Shown here one piece after another: positions 1 to 8,876 of a stretch of 64,000 bases of DNA. The DNA lies in the NCBI GenBank assembly GCA_017615835.1, contig JAFZZI010000031.1, forward strand, positions 23,206 to 87,205. The letters run 5' to 3'. Numbering within the stretch: the first letter of the stretch is position 1; each line of letters opens with the position of its first letter. Source of the stretch: Bacteroidaceae bacterium (GTDB lineage: Bacteria; Bacteroidota; Bacteroidia; Bacteroidales; Bacteroidaceae). Under the pieces are notes generated by a model. The model searched no databases. It was given only the letters and a program-made list of their open reading frames with translations, and had not been told where the DNA came from. Position numbers and translations under genes: made by a program.

Positions 1-1
1 G

Positions 2-1369
<1,368 letters not shown>

Positions 1370-1426
1370 TGTGCATCGGACGGTCTGATGCCTGACTGTA
1401 TGTCAACTATGAATTAATAATGAAGT

Positions 1427-2809
1427 ATGAAAATATGCGTGGGACTGTCGGGAGGCGTTGACTCCAGTGTAGCGGCACTTCTGCTGAAGCGTCAGGGCTA
1501 TGATGTGTTCGCGATGTTCATGCAGAACTGGCACGATACGGAGGGAACCCTGCACGGTGAGTGCGAATGGGAAGAGGACCGCATGGTGGCCGAGATGGTG
1601 GCACGCAAGATTGGCATACCTTTCCACTTTGTCGATTTGAGCGACGAATACCGCAGACGGGTTGTCGACTATATGTTCGACGAGTATTCGAGTGGCAGGA
1701 CTCCTAATCCGGATGTTCTTTGCAACCGCGAAATCAAGTTCGACGCATTCCTTGAAGCAGCCATGAAACTTGGTGCGGACATGGTGGCCACCGGCCACTA
1801 CTGCCGGAAGGAGAGTTTCACGGATAACAATGGCCACACCGTTTACCGCATACTTGAGGGTACCGATCCCAACAAGGACCAGAGTTATTTTCTCTGCCAG
1901 CTTGATCAGCGGCAACTGTCAAAGGCTCTGTTCCCGATAGGTCATCTGCTGAAACCCGAAGTGCGCCGCATTGCCGCTGAGGCCGGCCTTCCGTCAGCTG
2001 CCAGAAAAGATTCGCAGGGCATCTGCTTTGTCGGCAAGGTTGACCTGCCCGAGTTTCTTAAACAGAAGATAAGACCGAGCGAAGGTGATGTCATAGAGGT
2101 TTACGACAGATTCTATGAGGATAACAGCCACTATCGCGATGTGGAGCATACTCTTTCAGCACTGACTTTGGACGGTAAGCCGGTAAATATGGTGACCGGA
2201 TATGTGAGCGAGGACAAATGTACCGGTACTCTAGGCTCAAACAGATACGATCCGGACAGGCTGTCAGAGCTTGACGAAGAGACACTGCACAGCCTTTCTG
2301 AGCCCGTCAGATATGATTCCATAAGATTCGAGACCGAAGTTTACCGCTCAGGGCGCAGGCATACGAAAAAGACCAGATGGAAGCATAACCCATGGGGTTG
2401 CATCATAGGCAGGCACGATGGAGCCCAGTTCTTCACGATAGGTCAGCGTCACGGCCTGAACATCGGCGGCCACGACGGTTCGCTGTTCGTCATATCGACG
2501 GATATAGGGCGCAACATCGTCTATGTCGGCGAGGGCCACTCCCACAAAGGGCTCTCGCGCAGCTGCCTGCGCATTGATTCCGGCCAACTGCACTGGATCA
2601 GGACAGACTTGGCGATGAGTGACGGAGAGGTCAGACGCTGCCGCGCCAGGATTCGCTATCGTCAACCGTTACAGGATGCCTGGCTGATAATGAGAGCTCA
2701 CGCTCTCTTCATACTGTTTGACGAGCCGCAGAGGGGAATTACCTCCGGACAGTTTGCAGTCTGGTACACTGACGACGGAGAGATGACCGGCTCGGGCACA
2801 ATCAGCTGA
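1427..2809 (+). CDS. mnmA: tRNA-specific 2-thiouridylase MnmA with a ~100-residue insertion
   Basis: Transfers sulfur to U34 of Lys, Glu and Gln tRNAs in the cytoplasm. Visible are the ATP-pyrophosphatase loop GLSGGVDSS (residues 6-14), the first catalytic cysteine in NPDVLCNREIKF (Cys99) and the second in DSQGICFVG (Cys200), followed by HDGAQFFTIGQRHGL (residues 330-344). The protein is 460 residues, about 90-100 longer than common MnmA. The excess lies between PSEGD (217-221) and IIGRHDG (326-332), two segments that are almost adjacent in typical members. The inserted stretch is charged, shows no motif I recognise and stays in frame, so it is not a frameshift artefact. Bacteroidales often carry more than one MnmA paralogue, and this may be the divergent copy. 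The family is certain; the role of the insertion is unknown. Confidence 0.92.
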   Translation: MKICVGLSGGVDSSVAALLLKRQGYDVFAMFMQNWHDTEGTLHGECEWEEDRMVAEMVARKIGIPFHFVDLSDEYRRRVVDYMFDEYSSGRTPNPDVLCNREIKFDAFLEAAMKLGADMVATGHYCRKESFTDNNGHTVYRILEGTDPNKDQSYFLCQLDQRQLSKALFPIGHLLKPEVRRIAAEAGLPSAARKDSQGICFVGKVDLPEFLKQKIRPSEGDVIEVYDRFYEDNSHYRDVEHTLSALTLDGKPVNMVTGYVSEDKCTGTLGSNRYDPDRLSELDEETLHSLSEPVRYDSIRFETEVYRSGRRHTKKTRWKHNPWGCIIGRHDGAQFFTIGQRHGLNIGGHDGSLFVISTDIGRNIVYVGEGHSHKGLSRSCLRIDSGQLHWIRTDLAMSDGEVRRCRARIRYRQPLQDAWLIMRAHALFILFDEPQRGITSGQFAVWYTDDGEMTGSGTIS

Positions 2810-2884
2810 CTTTCCGTCACGCTTCCAGTCACACGCCTCCGGCATTCCGTACAATCAATTCAACCGGATGTGCGGTCAGAAAAA

Positions 2885-2918
2885 AATCCCTGAAGGCCGG
2901 ACGGATCTTGCAGGGATT
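2885..2918. terminator. Bidirectional terminator-like hairpin between convergent genes
   Basis: The inverted repeat AATCCCTG/CAGGGATT (2885-2892 and 2911-2918) is flanked by an A-run on its left (2880-2886) and CATTT on its right. It lies between the convergent mnmA and esterase genes. The A-run gives a U-tract for transcripts coming from the right, so termination of the leftward esterase operon is the better supported use. Confidence 0.6.
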
Positions 2919-2939
2919 CATTTGGGTATTGTGCTGTTG

Positions 2940-4448
2940 TCAGCGGCTCAAGGGATTGCCTAGTGCAGATGCCTCTACATCGTTATCATCAAGCTTGAAG
3001 ATCATAAACTGCTGATTGGCCTGAGTGAAGGGTTGCCATTCACCGCCGTCAGGCCCGTTCGGATCGCCATACTTTGCGAAGTTTGACCATGCAGTCAGCA
3101 TCTTCTCCGAGAGATCCCAGTCTCCCTGAGTCCATGGACGCCAGCAGTTCTTAAGTGACTTGAACACAAACCATAAGTCTGAAGAGTGGAAGGCTCCGCG
3201 CAAGCGTTGTGTCACCTCCGGGTGGTTGCCATCATCAGGTAGCGGGCGGGCGAACTGGTATGCGTAAGCCTTTCCGCCCATCTCTTCGCGATTAAGGCAG
3301 AAATCGGCAATCTGCGAACCCATGTTGCCGGCATCGTTCAGAGTATAGCCGATAAGATAAGGGACCTGAGCCAGTGAACCGTCCAGACATGCATCGTCAA
3401 ATGACTCTGTCAGTACATAGCCGTCGATATAGGGTGATATGGGAGATGCAGTGAGTATGCTACGCTTGCCGGTAACGCTTGTGTAGATGGTTCCGAGCGA
3501 GTAGATGGTCTCGGTAGCAGCACCTCTCAACTGACGCAGAGTGGTCAGATTGGCCCAGTCGCATACCTCTTTGGTAGAAGCTTCAGCCTGAGCCAGTGTG
3601 GTCATTGATTGCTGAGGCATTCCCATTCCGAAGCCCATGGGTCGCCCTTGAGCTGCCTGAGATGCGGTTTCAGTCTGTGGGCGCGGCTTTACCAGACCGC
3701 TGCCACTCATGATTACAGCCTTGTTGAACAGGCCTTTGGTGAGGGGCGATGCGCTAAGGAACTTGACGCTTCGCGAACCCGCGCTCTGTCCGAAAATCAT
3801 CACGTTGTCCGGGTCACCGCCAAACTGGGCAATGTTCTTCTGAACCCACTTCATGGCTTCTATCTGGTCCAGAGTTCCCCAGTTGCCTGTAGCATGTTCC
3901 GGATCCTCGGCCGAAAGTTCGGGATGTGCAAAGAAGCCGAAAGGTCCTACCCTATAGTTGAAAGATACGAGTACGACATCCTTGTTGGCCCACTCCTGTC
4001 CGTCAAACTCAGGTTCTGAGCCCCAACCCTCACGCATTCCTCCTCCGAATATCCAGATGGCAACCGGCAACTTGGCATCGGGCTGTCCGGGTTTCTTGGT
4101 CCAGACGTTAAGGTAAAGGCAATCCTCGCTGTAGGCGGTCTCCTCGCCGTAGCCCCACTCAGTGGTATAGCCACCAGGATAGTGGGCACCCTGGAAAGGC
4201 GGATGTCCGAAGGTGTCGCATATTCTGACACCTTCCCATGGTACTACAGGCTGAGGTGCTCTCCAGCGATTCTGCCCGATGGGTGGAGCCGCAAATGGAA
4301 TGCCGCGATAGACGGTAACCCCCTTGATGTCAGCAGGAACGCCTTGTATCTGACCGCCCTCGATGGTGAGGACAGGTCCGTTGTCCTGAGTAGTGGTGCA
4401 GGCCGTCAGAGCCAATATGCCGGCCAAAGCAAATAAAAGTTTCTTCAT
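2940..4448 (-). CDS. Type B carboxylesterase, lipoprotein
   Basis: A secreted alpha/beta-hydrolase of the carboxylesterase type B family, likely anchored to the cell envelope. The N-terminus MKKLLFALAGILALTAC is a lipoprotein signal with the lipobox cysteine at residue 17. EDCLYLNVW (about residues 108-116), the oxyanion-hole region IFGGGM and the nucleophile elbow GQSAG (Ser222) are present, and a candidate catalytic His lies in FHSSD near the C-terminus. The acidic residue normally found after the elbow is not obvious: the region reads IGYTLNDAG. A Met/Gly/Gln-rich stretch (GRPMGFGMGMPQQ) interrupts the fold after the elbow. It is the last gene of a leftward run that begins with cbiA, 45 bases after the ABC exporter, but nothing ties it to cobalamin. 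The natural substrate cannot be predicted. Confidence 0.88.
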   Translation of the reverse strand: MKKLLFALAGILALTACTTTQDNGPVLTIEGGQIQGVPADIKGVTVYRGIPFAAPPIGQNRWRAPQPVVPWEGVRICDTFGHPPFQGAHYPGGYTTEWGYGEETAYSEDCLYLNVWTKKPGQPDAKLPVAIWIFGGGMREGWGSEPEFDGQEWANKDVVLVSFNYRVGPFGFFAHPELSAEDPEHATGNWGTLDQIEAMKWVQKNIAQFGGDPDNVMIFGQSAGSRSVKFLSASPLTKGLFNKAVIMSGSGLVKPRPQTETASQAAQGRPMGFGMGMPQQSMTTLAQAEASTKEVCDWANLTTLRQLRGAATETIYSLGTIYTSVTGKRSILTASPISPYIDGYVLTESFDDACLDGSLAQVPYLIGYTLNDAGNMGSQIADFCLNREEMGGKAYAYQFARPLPDDGNHPEVTQRLRGAFHSSDLWFVFKSLKNCWRPWTQGDWDLSEKMLTAWSNFAKYGDPNGPDGGEWQPFTQANQQFMIFKLDDNDVEASALGNPLSR

Positions 4449-4493
4449 AATGATGATTTAGTTATGTCTGACGTAAAAGTAGTAAAAACAATG

Positions 4494-6143
4494 TTATTCT
4501 TTAAATTCTGACAGGGTTATTGAATCGCTGCACAACGCGGCTACCTCGTGACGGTGCGTAATAAGCAGTATTGTCTTGTCTGTGCATTGGGCCAACAGAC
4601 GGCTGAACAGTTCACGCTCCGTAACGCTGTCAAGTGCAGAGCTTATCTCGTCAAGCAGAAGTATGCTGCCGGGACGCAGCAGTCCGCGGGCAATGGCGAT
4701 GCGCTGAGCCTGTCCCTCGCTCAATCCGACAGCGCGCTCTCCAAGAATGGTGTCCAGGCCGTCAGGCAGGTCGAAAACAAAGTCTGCCATTGCTGTGTGC
4801 AATGCCTGCCTGAGTTCTGAATCTGTGGCATCAGGATGTGCCAGTTGCAGATTGTAGCGTATTGTGCCGCTCATGAGCGTGTTGCCCTGAGGTACGAATA
4901 CCATGTGACGGCGCGTACCAGGTCCCGCAGTTGTGCGGGTCTTGCCGTCAAATATGGTTATACTGCCCGAATCCGGTTCGGCGAATCCGAGCAGAAGACG
5001 GAACAAGGTGGTTTTTCCGATTCCGGTAGGCCCGACTATAGCTGTTCGCGAGCCGGGTTCAAACCTGTGTGTAAAACTGTTCAGGACCTTGTGGTCAACA
5101 TCGGCATAACTGTAGCTGACGTTCTGCATCTCCACGCCCAGGAGTTGTCCTGTCGGATTGATCGCCGATTCATCGTCAGATACGGGACTCTCGGTCTCAA
5201 ACTGCTCAAGTTCTGCAAGCCTGTCAATGCCGGCTGAGGTGTGCATCAGTTGCGGCAGGAGGTTCAATAATCCCAAAATGGGTTGCTGTATCTGGCCTAC
5301 CAGTTGCAGAAACGATGTCATGACGCCAATTGTGATGACTCCAGAACGCAGCTGGAGACCACCCCAAATGAAAGCCAGCAAATAACCAAGCGAGAAACAG
5401 GCCGACAGCATCGAGCGCGTTAGTGCCGTGAAGCGGGTCCTGCGGCCCACGCTGGCCATCAGTCCCTCCTGCATTTCATCTACCTGACCGGTAAGCCAGT
5501 CGGTACTCTCCATTGAGCGTATTACTTCATTGTGTTCCAATCCCTCCTGCATAGTCATCTGTATCCGACTCTCACGGCTACGTATGTCATGGGTCATCTG
5601 ACGCAGACGTCGCGCAATGAGTTTCCCCATAATCAGGAAAAGTGGTGTGAGCAGAAGCAGCACCCACGCCAAGGTGGCATCCATCCAATGGAGCAGAAAA
5701 AATGCTCCAAGCAGCCTGCAGCCTGTCACTATTACCTCGGGAATCATTGAAGCTACGGTCTCGCTCACCTGGTCAATATCCTTTTCGAGCCTTGATACCA
5801 GCTCGCCTGAGTGCAAAGGCTGTCCTTCGTACAGCTTGCGATACATCAGTCTGCCGAAAATACGCAGTCTCAAACTATTAGACTGCTGTGTCTGAGCCTT
5901 TACTCCCCAGTAGTAATAAAGCTGTCTCAGGACTATGCTTCCCAAGGCAGCTGACACCAGAAGACAAACCATCTGTATGATGTCACGACTGGTCCCGGTG
6001 TGTATTGTGACATCTATGAACGTCTTGCACAGCCACACCATGCCCAAGCCAAGTCCAACCTGTGCCAATCCGACCAAGACCCTTGCAGCCATGTTCGTGC
6101 GAATGCCCAGGGAACTCTGCCATATCCAGCGCAAATACTTCAT
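4494..6143 (-). CDS. ABC exporter, fused permease and ATPase
   Basis: A 549-residue half-transporter of the type I exporter (MsbA/HlyB-like) fold in the inner membrane, expected to act as a homodimer. Residues 1-300 carry about six hydrophobic membrane segments, and the rest is the nucleotide-binding domain, with Walker A GPTGIGKTT (371-379), signature LSEGQ (474-478) and Walker B ILLLDE (494-499). No peptidase C39 domain precedes the membrane part. The gene follows an S26-type peptidase by 28 bases. In Bacteroidota, small S24/S26 peptidases paired with such exporters are often seen in peptide or secondary-metabolite export loci, but no precursor peptide or PqqD-like gene is visible here. The substrate is unknown. 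Confidence 0.9.
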   Translation of the reverse strand: MKYLRWIWQSSLGIRTNMAARVLVGLAQVGLGLGMVWLCKTFIDVTIHTGTSRDIIQMVCLLVSAALGSIVLRQLYYYWGVKAQTQQSNSLRLRIFGRLMYRKLYEGQPLHSGELVSRLEKDIDQVSETVASMIPEVIVTGCRLLGAFFLLHWMDATLAWVLLLLTPLFLIMGKLIARRLRQMTHDIRSRESRIQMTMQEGLEHNEVIRSMESTDWLTGQVDEMQEGLMASVGRRTRFTALTRSMLSACFSLGYLLAFIWGGLQLRSGVITIGVMTSFLQLVGQIQQPILGLLNLLPQLMHTSAGIDRLAELEQFETESPVSDDESAINPTGQLLGVEMQNVSYSYADVDHKVLNSFTHRFEPGSRTAIVGPTGIGKTTLFRLLLGFAEPDSGSITIFDGKTRTTAGPGTRRHMVFVPQGNTLMSGTIRYNLQLAHPDATDSELRQALHTAMADFVFDLPDGLDTILGERAVGLSEGQAQRIAIARGLLRPGSILLLDEISSALDSVTERELFSRLLAQCTDKTILLITHRHEVAALCSDSITLSEFKE

Positions 6144-6171
6144 ATCGGTTTACTTGGATTACTCGATAATG

Positions 6172-6606
6172 TCACAAACGGTTAACCTTCACATAAACAT
6201 ACAACAGATAGCGTCTCAGGGGAAGCAGCCAGCGCCATAGCTGTGCAGCCATCACCATGCGGCGAGAGTAAAGCCGGCACTTGCTGCCGTCACTGTGCAC
6301 GATATGAGTTACCAGTGCCTTCACTCCATCAAATCCGCACACCTCCCTGCAAGACAGGTTTCCGTCGCCCATGAGTGTTATGCAACCATCCCCGACATTC
6401 ACTATGCGGTGAACGACATAACGGCTGTCAGGCAGCAAGGCCAGTACTACCTGACCCTTTTCAGGAACCGTCGGACGCTCAAGCAGCACACTGTCACGTC
6501 CGCCGACGATGAACGGCAACATGCTTCGGCCCTTGACAGGCATGGTAACGCCATATCCTTCGTTCACCAGCCTCAATGCTTCCTGTATTATCTCACTGTC
6601 TGTCAT
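6172..6606 (-). CDS. S24/S26-family peptidase, signal peptidase-like with a His base
   Basis: A 144-residue protein resembling the signal peptidase fold. It has the serine box GRSMLPFI (Ser28), VVHRIV (His66) and a late box LMGDGN (Asp81). In typical bacterial type I signal peptidases the second box supplies a lysine; here a His stands in that place, as in endoplasmic-reticulum/SipW-type enzymes, which suggests a Ser-His mechanism. There is no N-terminal membrane anchor; the only hydrophobic stretch lies near the C-terminus (about 118-137). It sits 28 bases upstream of an ABC exporter and 55 downstream of the adenosyltransferase gene on the same strand, so a peptidase-exporter pair embedded in the cobalamin gene run is likely. 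The substrate is unknown, and a non-enzymatic role cannot be excluded. Confidence 0.8.
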   Translation of the reverse strand: MTDSEIIQEALRLVNEGYGVTMPVKGRSMLPFIVGGRDSVLLERPTVPEKGQVVLALLPDSRYVVHRIVNVGDGCITLMGDGNLSCREVCGFDGVKALVTHIVHSDGSKCRLYSRRMVMAAQLWRWLLPLRRYLLYVYVKVNRL

Positions 6607-6661
6607 ATCTGCTACGCCTCTTGATTCTTAACGGAAGAACTGTCTTGAATATCCGGCCTGA

Positions 6662-7252
6662 CTAAGGATTATCTGTTGTACCGGAGTTCCTGTTCTTGTA
6701 CGAGAAGGCGTTCCATCTCTCTTCGGGAATGGAGGAGAGATGGAGTTCGAAACGTGCCAGAACGAACAGAAGGTCAGACAGGCGGTTGACAAAACTGAGG
6801 ACAGGTTGCGGCAACGGGTCCTGACGGTTCAGAGTGCAGAGTCTTCGCTCTGCACGGCGTGCGACGGTGCGGGCATACTGGAGCTGGGCTGAGAGTGGAG
6901 TTCCACCAGGCAGCAGGAAATGACCTCCATCCGGCATCCGGACTGTAAGTGAGTCCATCCACTCCTCGCAGCGGCGGTCCATTTCAGGATCCAAGCTGTT
7001 GGGATTGGAAGTACGAAGGTCTGAAGGAGTAGCGACATGACTCATGACGGTCATGAGTTGAATCTGTATCTGTTTCAGTTTAGTATCCCATTCATGTCCG
7101 GACGGCAGCATGCTGCGTATAATGCCTATCTGAGCATTGAGTTCGTCAAGAGAACCATTGGCCTCGACGCGAATGTCATCCTTTGGGACCCTCTCGCCTC
7201 CGTGAATGCCGGTAGTGGCGAAGTCGCCTGTACGTGTGTATATACGTTTCAT
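6662..7252 (-). CDS. Cob(I)yrinic acid a,c-diamide adenosyltransferase, PduO type
   Basis: Transfers the 5'-deoxyadenosyl group from ATP to cob(I)alamin or a corrinoid precursor, making the coenzyme form. The N-terminus MKRIYTRTGDFATTGIHGG with VEANGSLDELNAQIG is the ATP-binding signature of the PduO/MMAB adenosyltransferases, and ARTVARRAERR is the conserved Arg-rich helix. Length (196 residues) is normal. It lies 23 bases downstream of cbiA on the same strand, the expected order for successive steps (diamidation then adenosylation). This type is unrelated in fold to BtuR/CobA. Confidence 0.93.
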   Translation of the reverse strand: MKRIYTRTGDFATTGIHGGERVPKDDIRVEANGSLDELNAQIGIIRSMLPSGHEWDTKLKQIQIQLMTVMSHVATPSDLRTSNPNSLDPEMDRRCEEWMDSLTVRMPDGGHFLLPGGTPLSAQLQYARTVARRAERRLCTLNRQDPLPQPVLSFVNRLSDLLFVLARFELHLSSIPEERWNAFSYKNRNSGTTDNP

Positions 7253-7275
7253 CTTTTATCATTATGTTTTCCGTC

Positions 7276-8586
7276 TCACTGCCAAAGCCTGAAAAGGTCG
7301 GTCTCGCCCCAGTACCAGTGCGTATATCCTGCGACGACATTAAGATGACGGAAAAGACAGGTGTCGGTGACTATTCCCTCAGCGTCGGTCTGTTCGGCAG
7401 CCGAAAGAAGCTGTCCGTGGTTAGTGATGCTTGAATAGTGGAACTCATGCCCATGGAAAACCGTATTCCCCCACTCCATTCTGCGGTATCCGAGGTGAAG
7501 TCTGGCCTGATTCATTGTACAGTCGAGCGGCAGGACGCCTGACATGGGGAATTTGGTGCCTGTCGCATCGGTTAGCGAGCGTGACAGGTATATCATTCCA
7601 CCGCATTCGGCCATAATCCGCCCGCCTGAGGATGCATAACTGCGAAGTTGGTCTGCAAGCCGCGTATTGGCGGAGAGGGTCTCGGCAAAAAGTTCGGGAT
7701 AGCCGCCGGGCAGATAGACGAGGTCGGCCTGCGGAAGGTGGTCGCCGGCAAGCGGACTGAATGTAATGACTGTGCCGGAAGCGGCAAGGCGGTCAATATT
7801 CACGCGATAGGTGAAGTTGAAAGCGCTGTCGCTGGCCACGGCTATGCGAAGTCCGGTCTGCGACATTGGTCTGACCGGATCGGTGCTACAGTCAGTGGAG
7901 ACTGTTGGTGATGTTGTCCGGCACAGTTGCAAAAGTCGTTCAATCCTGACATGGCGCTCAACCAGATCGGCGATGCGGTCGGCAAGCAAGTCTATCTCAG
8001 ATTCGGCACCCACAGTCAGCCCGAGATGTCGTGAAGGCACCTGTATTTCAGGACAGCGCGGAAGGCAGCCCAACAGTTCGACGCCTACGTCCCTGCAAGC
8101 CTGTTCGAGCAACTTTGCATGACGGTCTGAACCAACCTGGTTAAAGATGACACCGGCAATGCGCAGATCTTGCCTGAAAGTGCAGAGTCCATGCAACAGT
8201 GCAGCCATTGTATAAGCCGTGGAACGGGCATTTATGATGATTATGACAGGCAAGTCGAGAAGCATTGCAATATGGGCGCTGCTGCCTTTCATCCTGTCGT
8301 AGCCGTCAAAAAGCCCCATGACACCTTCAGTTACGCAGACATCGGCGGAAACTGAATAGTGCCTATAGACGGACCTTACATGATTTTCAGAGGCAAGCCA
8401 GGTATCGAGGTTTACAGAACGGTTGCCGGAGGCAATACCGTGAAAAAGAGTATCAATGTAGTCCGGACCACATTTAAAGGGTTGCACCGCAAAGCCACGG
8501 CGACTTAGAGCCCGTAACAAGCCTATTGTGACTGTTGTCTTTCCGCTTCCGCTTGCAGCGGCTCCTATCAGCATGTGGGCTGTCAT
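7276..8586 (-). CDS. cbiA: Cobyrinate a,c-diamide synthase CbiA
   Basis: ATP- and glutamine-dependent amidation of the a and c carboxylates of cobyrinate. The N-terminal dethiobiotin-synthetase-like domain has the P-loop GAAASGSGKTT (residues 8-18) and PFKCGPDYID (36-45). The C-terminal glutaminase domain carries its nucleophile in AECGG (Cys328) and the His region FHGHEFHYS. At 436 residues it is the usual length. It heads a leftward operon (cbiA, adenosyltransferase, S26 peptidase, ABC exporter) and diverges from the riboswitch-controlled receptor operon. A perfect -7 element lies about 30 bases upstream of the start. No riboswitch is visible on its own leader, so B12 control, if any, would be by another route. 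Confidence 0.95.
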   Translation of the reverse strand: MTAHMLIGAAASGSGKTTVTIGLLRALSRRGFAVQPFKCGPDYIDTLFHGIASGNRSVNLDTWLASENHVRSVYRHYSVSADVCVTEGVMGLFDGYDRMKGSSAHIAMLLDLPVIIIINARSTAYTMAALLHGLCTFRQDLRIAGVIFNQVGSDRHAKLLEQACRDVGVELLGCLPRCPEIQVPSRHLGLTVGAESEIDLLADRIADLVERHVRIERLLQLCRTTSPTVSTDCSTDPVRPMSQTGLRIAVASDSAFNFTYRVNIDRLAASGTVITFSPLAGDHLPQADLVYLPGGYPELFAETLSANTRLADQLRSYASSGGRIMAECGGMIYLSRSLTDATGTKFPMSGVLPLDCTMNQARLHLGYRRMEWGNTVFHGHEFHYSSITNHGQLLSAAEQTDAEGIVTDTCLFRHLNVVAGYTHWYWGETDLFRLWQ

Positions 8587-8614
8587 ATCCGCAGTGTGAA
8601 TCCTGTATTTTTTA

Positions 8615-8622
8615 CAAAAATA
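8615..8622 (-). promoter_or_regulatory. Promoter -7 element for cbiA operon (TATTTTTG)
   Basis: Read on the minus strand this is TATTTTTG, a perfect match to the Bacteroidota TAnnTTTG element, 28 bases before the cbiA start codon. No good -33 TTTG at about 20 bases is seen. It lies back to back with the plus-strand promoter at 8644. Confidence 0.5.
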
Positions 8623-8643
8623 GTGAAATCATTCAAAAAATTG

Positions 8644-8651
8644 TACCTTTG
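8644..8651 (+). promoter_or_regulatory. Promoter -7 element for the B12 uptake operon (TACCTTTG)
   Basis: Perfect TAnnTTTG match immediately upstream of the cobalamin riboswitch, so transcription would begin just at the 5' edge of the aptamer. The position relative to the aptamer supports it strongly. Confidence 0.7.
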
Positions 8652-8654
8652 CAG

Positions 8655-8825
8655 TAGGTTTGGTGATGCTACCGCCTCCGGTGGAAGCATAGAGGGAATC
8701 CGGTAAAAGCCGGAGCAGTGCCCGCTACTGTATGGTTCCATCATCTTCAGCAGACTTTGCCACTGCCGCAATGCGGCGGGAAGGCGCATGACAGAGGAAC
8801 CGAGCCAGGAAACCTGCCAGACCCT
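8655..8825 (+). promoter_or_regulatory. Cobalamin riboswitch
   Basis: The conserved elements appear in order: AGAGGGAATCCGGT with its mate AAAGCCGG, the core AGCAGTGCCCGCTACTGTA, GCCACTGCCGC pairing to GCGGCGGGAAGGC, and the B12 box GAGCCAGGAAACCTGCC. It is preceded by a perfect promoter element and followed 50 bases later by the start codon of a TonB-dependent receptor. High adenosylcobalamin or a related corrinoid should shut down the downstream uptake operon. The exact 5' and 3' limits are approximate. Confidence 0.95.
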
Positions 8826-8833
8826 ATTTCATT

Positions 8834-8868
8834 GGAGACTGTCCCGGGACAGGACATCTCCTTGGGAG
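8834..8868 (+). promoter_or_regulatory. Candidate expression platform of the B12 riboswitch
   Basis: A self-complementary core CTGTCCCGGGACAG (8839-8852) is extended by GGAGA/TCTCC (8834-8838 and 8857-8861). The second strand can instead pair as CTCC with GGAG at 8865-8868, the probable ribosome-binding sequence 8 bases before the ATG at 8877. Two mutually exclusive structures around the ribosome-binding site suggest translational control. There is no U-tract for a terminator. Confidence 0.5.
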
Positions 8869-8876
8869 TCGGAAAT

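Noticed and set aside
1373-1391. GCATC/GATGC inverted repeat after the beta-galactosidase as a terminator
   Set aside because: The stem is only five pairs and there is no U-tract.
6607-6661. Hidden PqqD-like gene between the S26 peptidase and the adenosyltransferase
   Set aside because: The gap is only 55 bases, too short for such a gene, and nothing resembling it is seen nearby.
8718-8876. In-frame ATG at 8718 as the start of the first TonB-dependent receptor
   Set aside because: It lies inside the cobalamin riboswitch and would add about 53 residues before a perfect signal peptide; 8877 is preferred.
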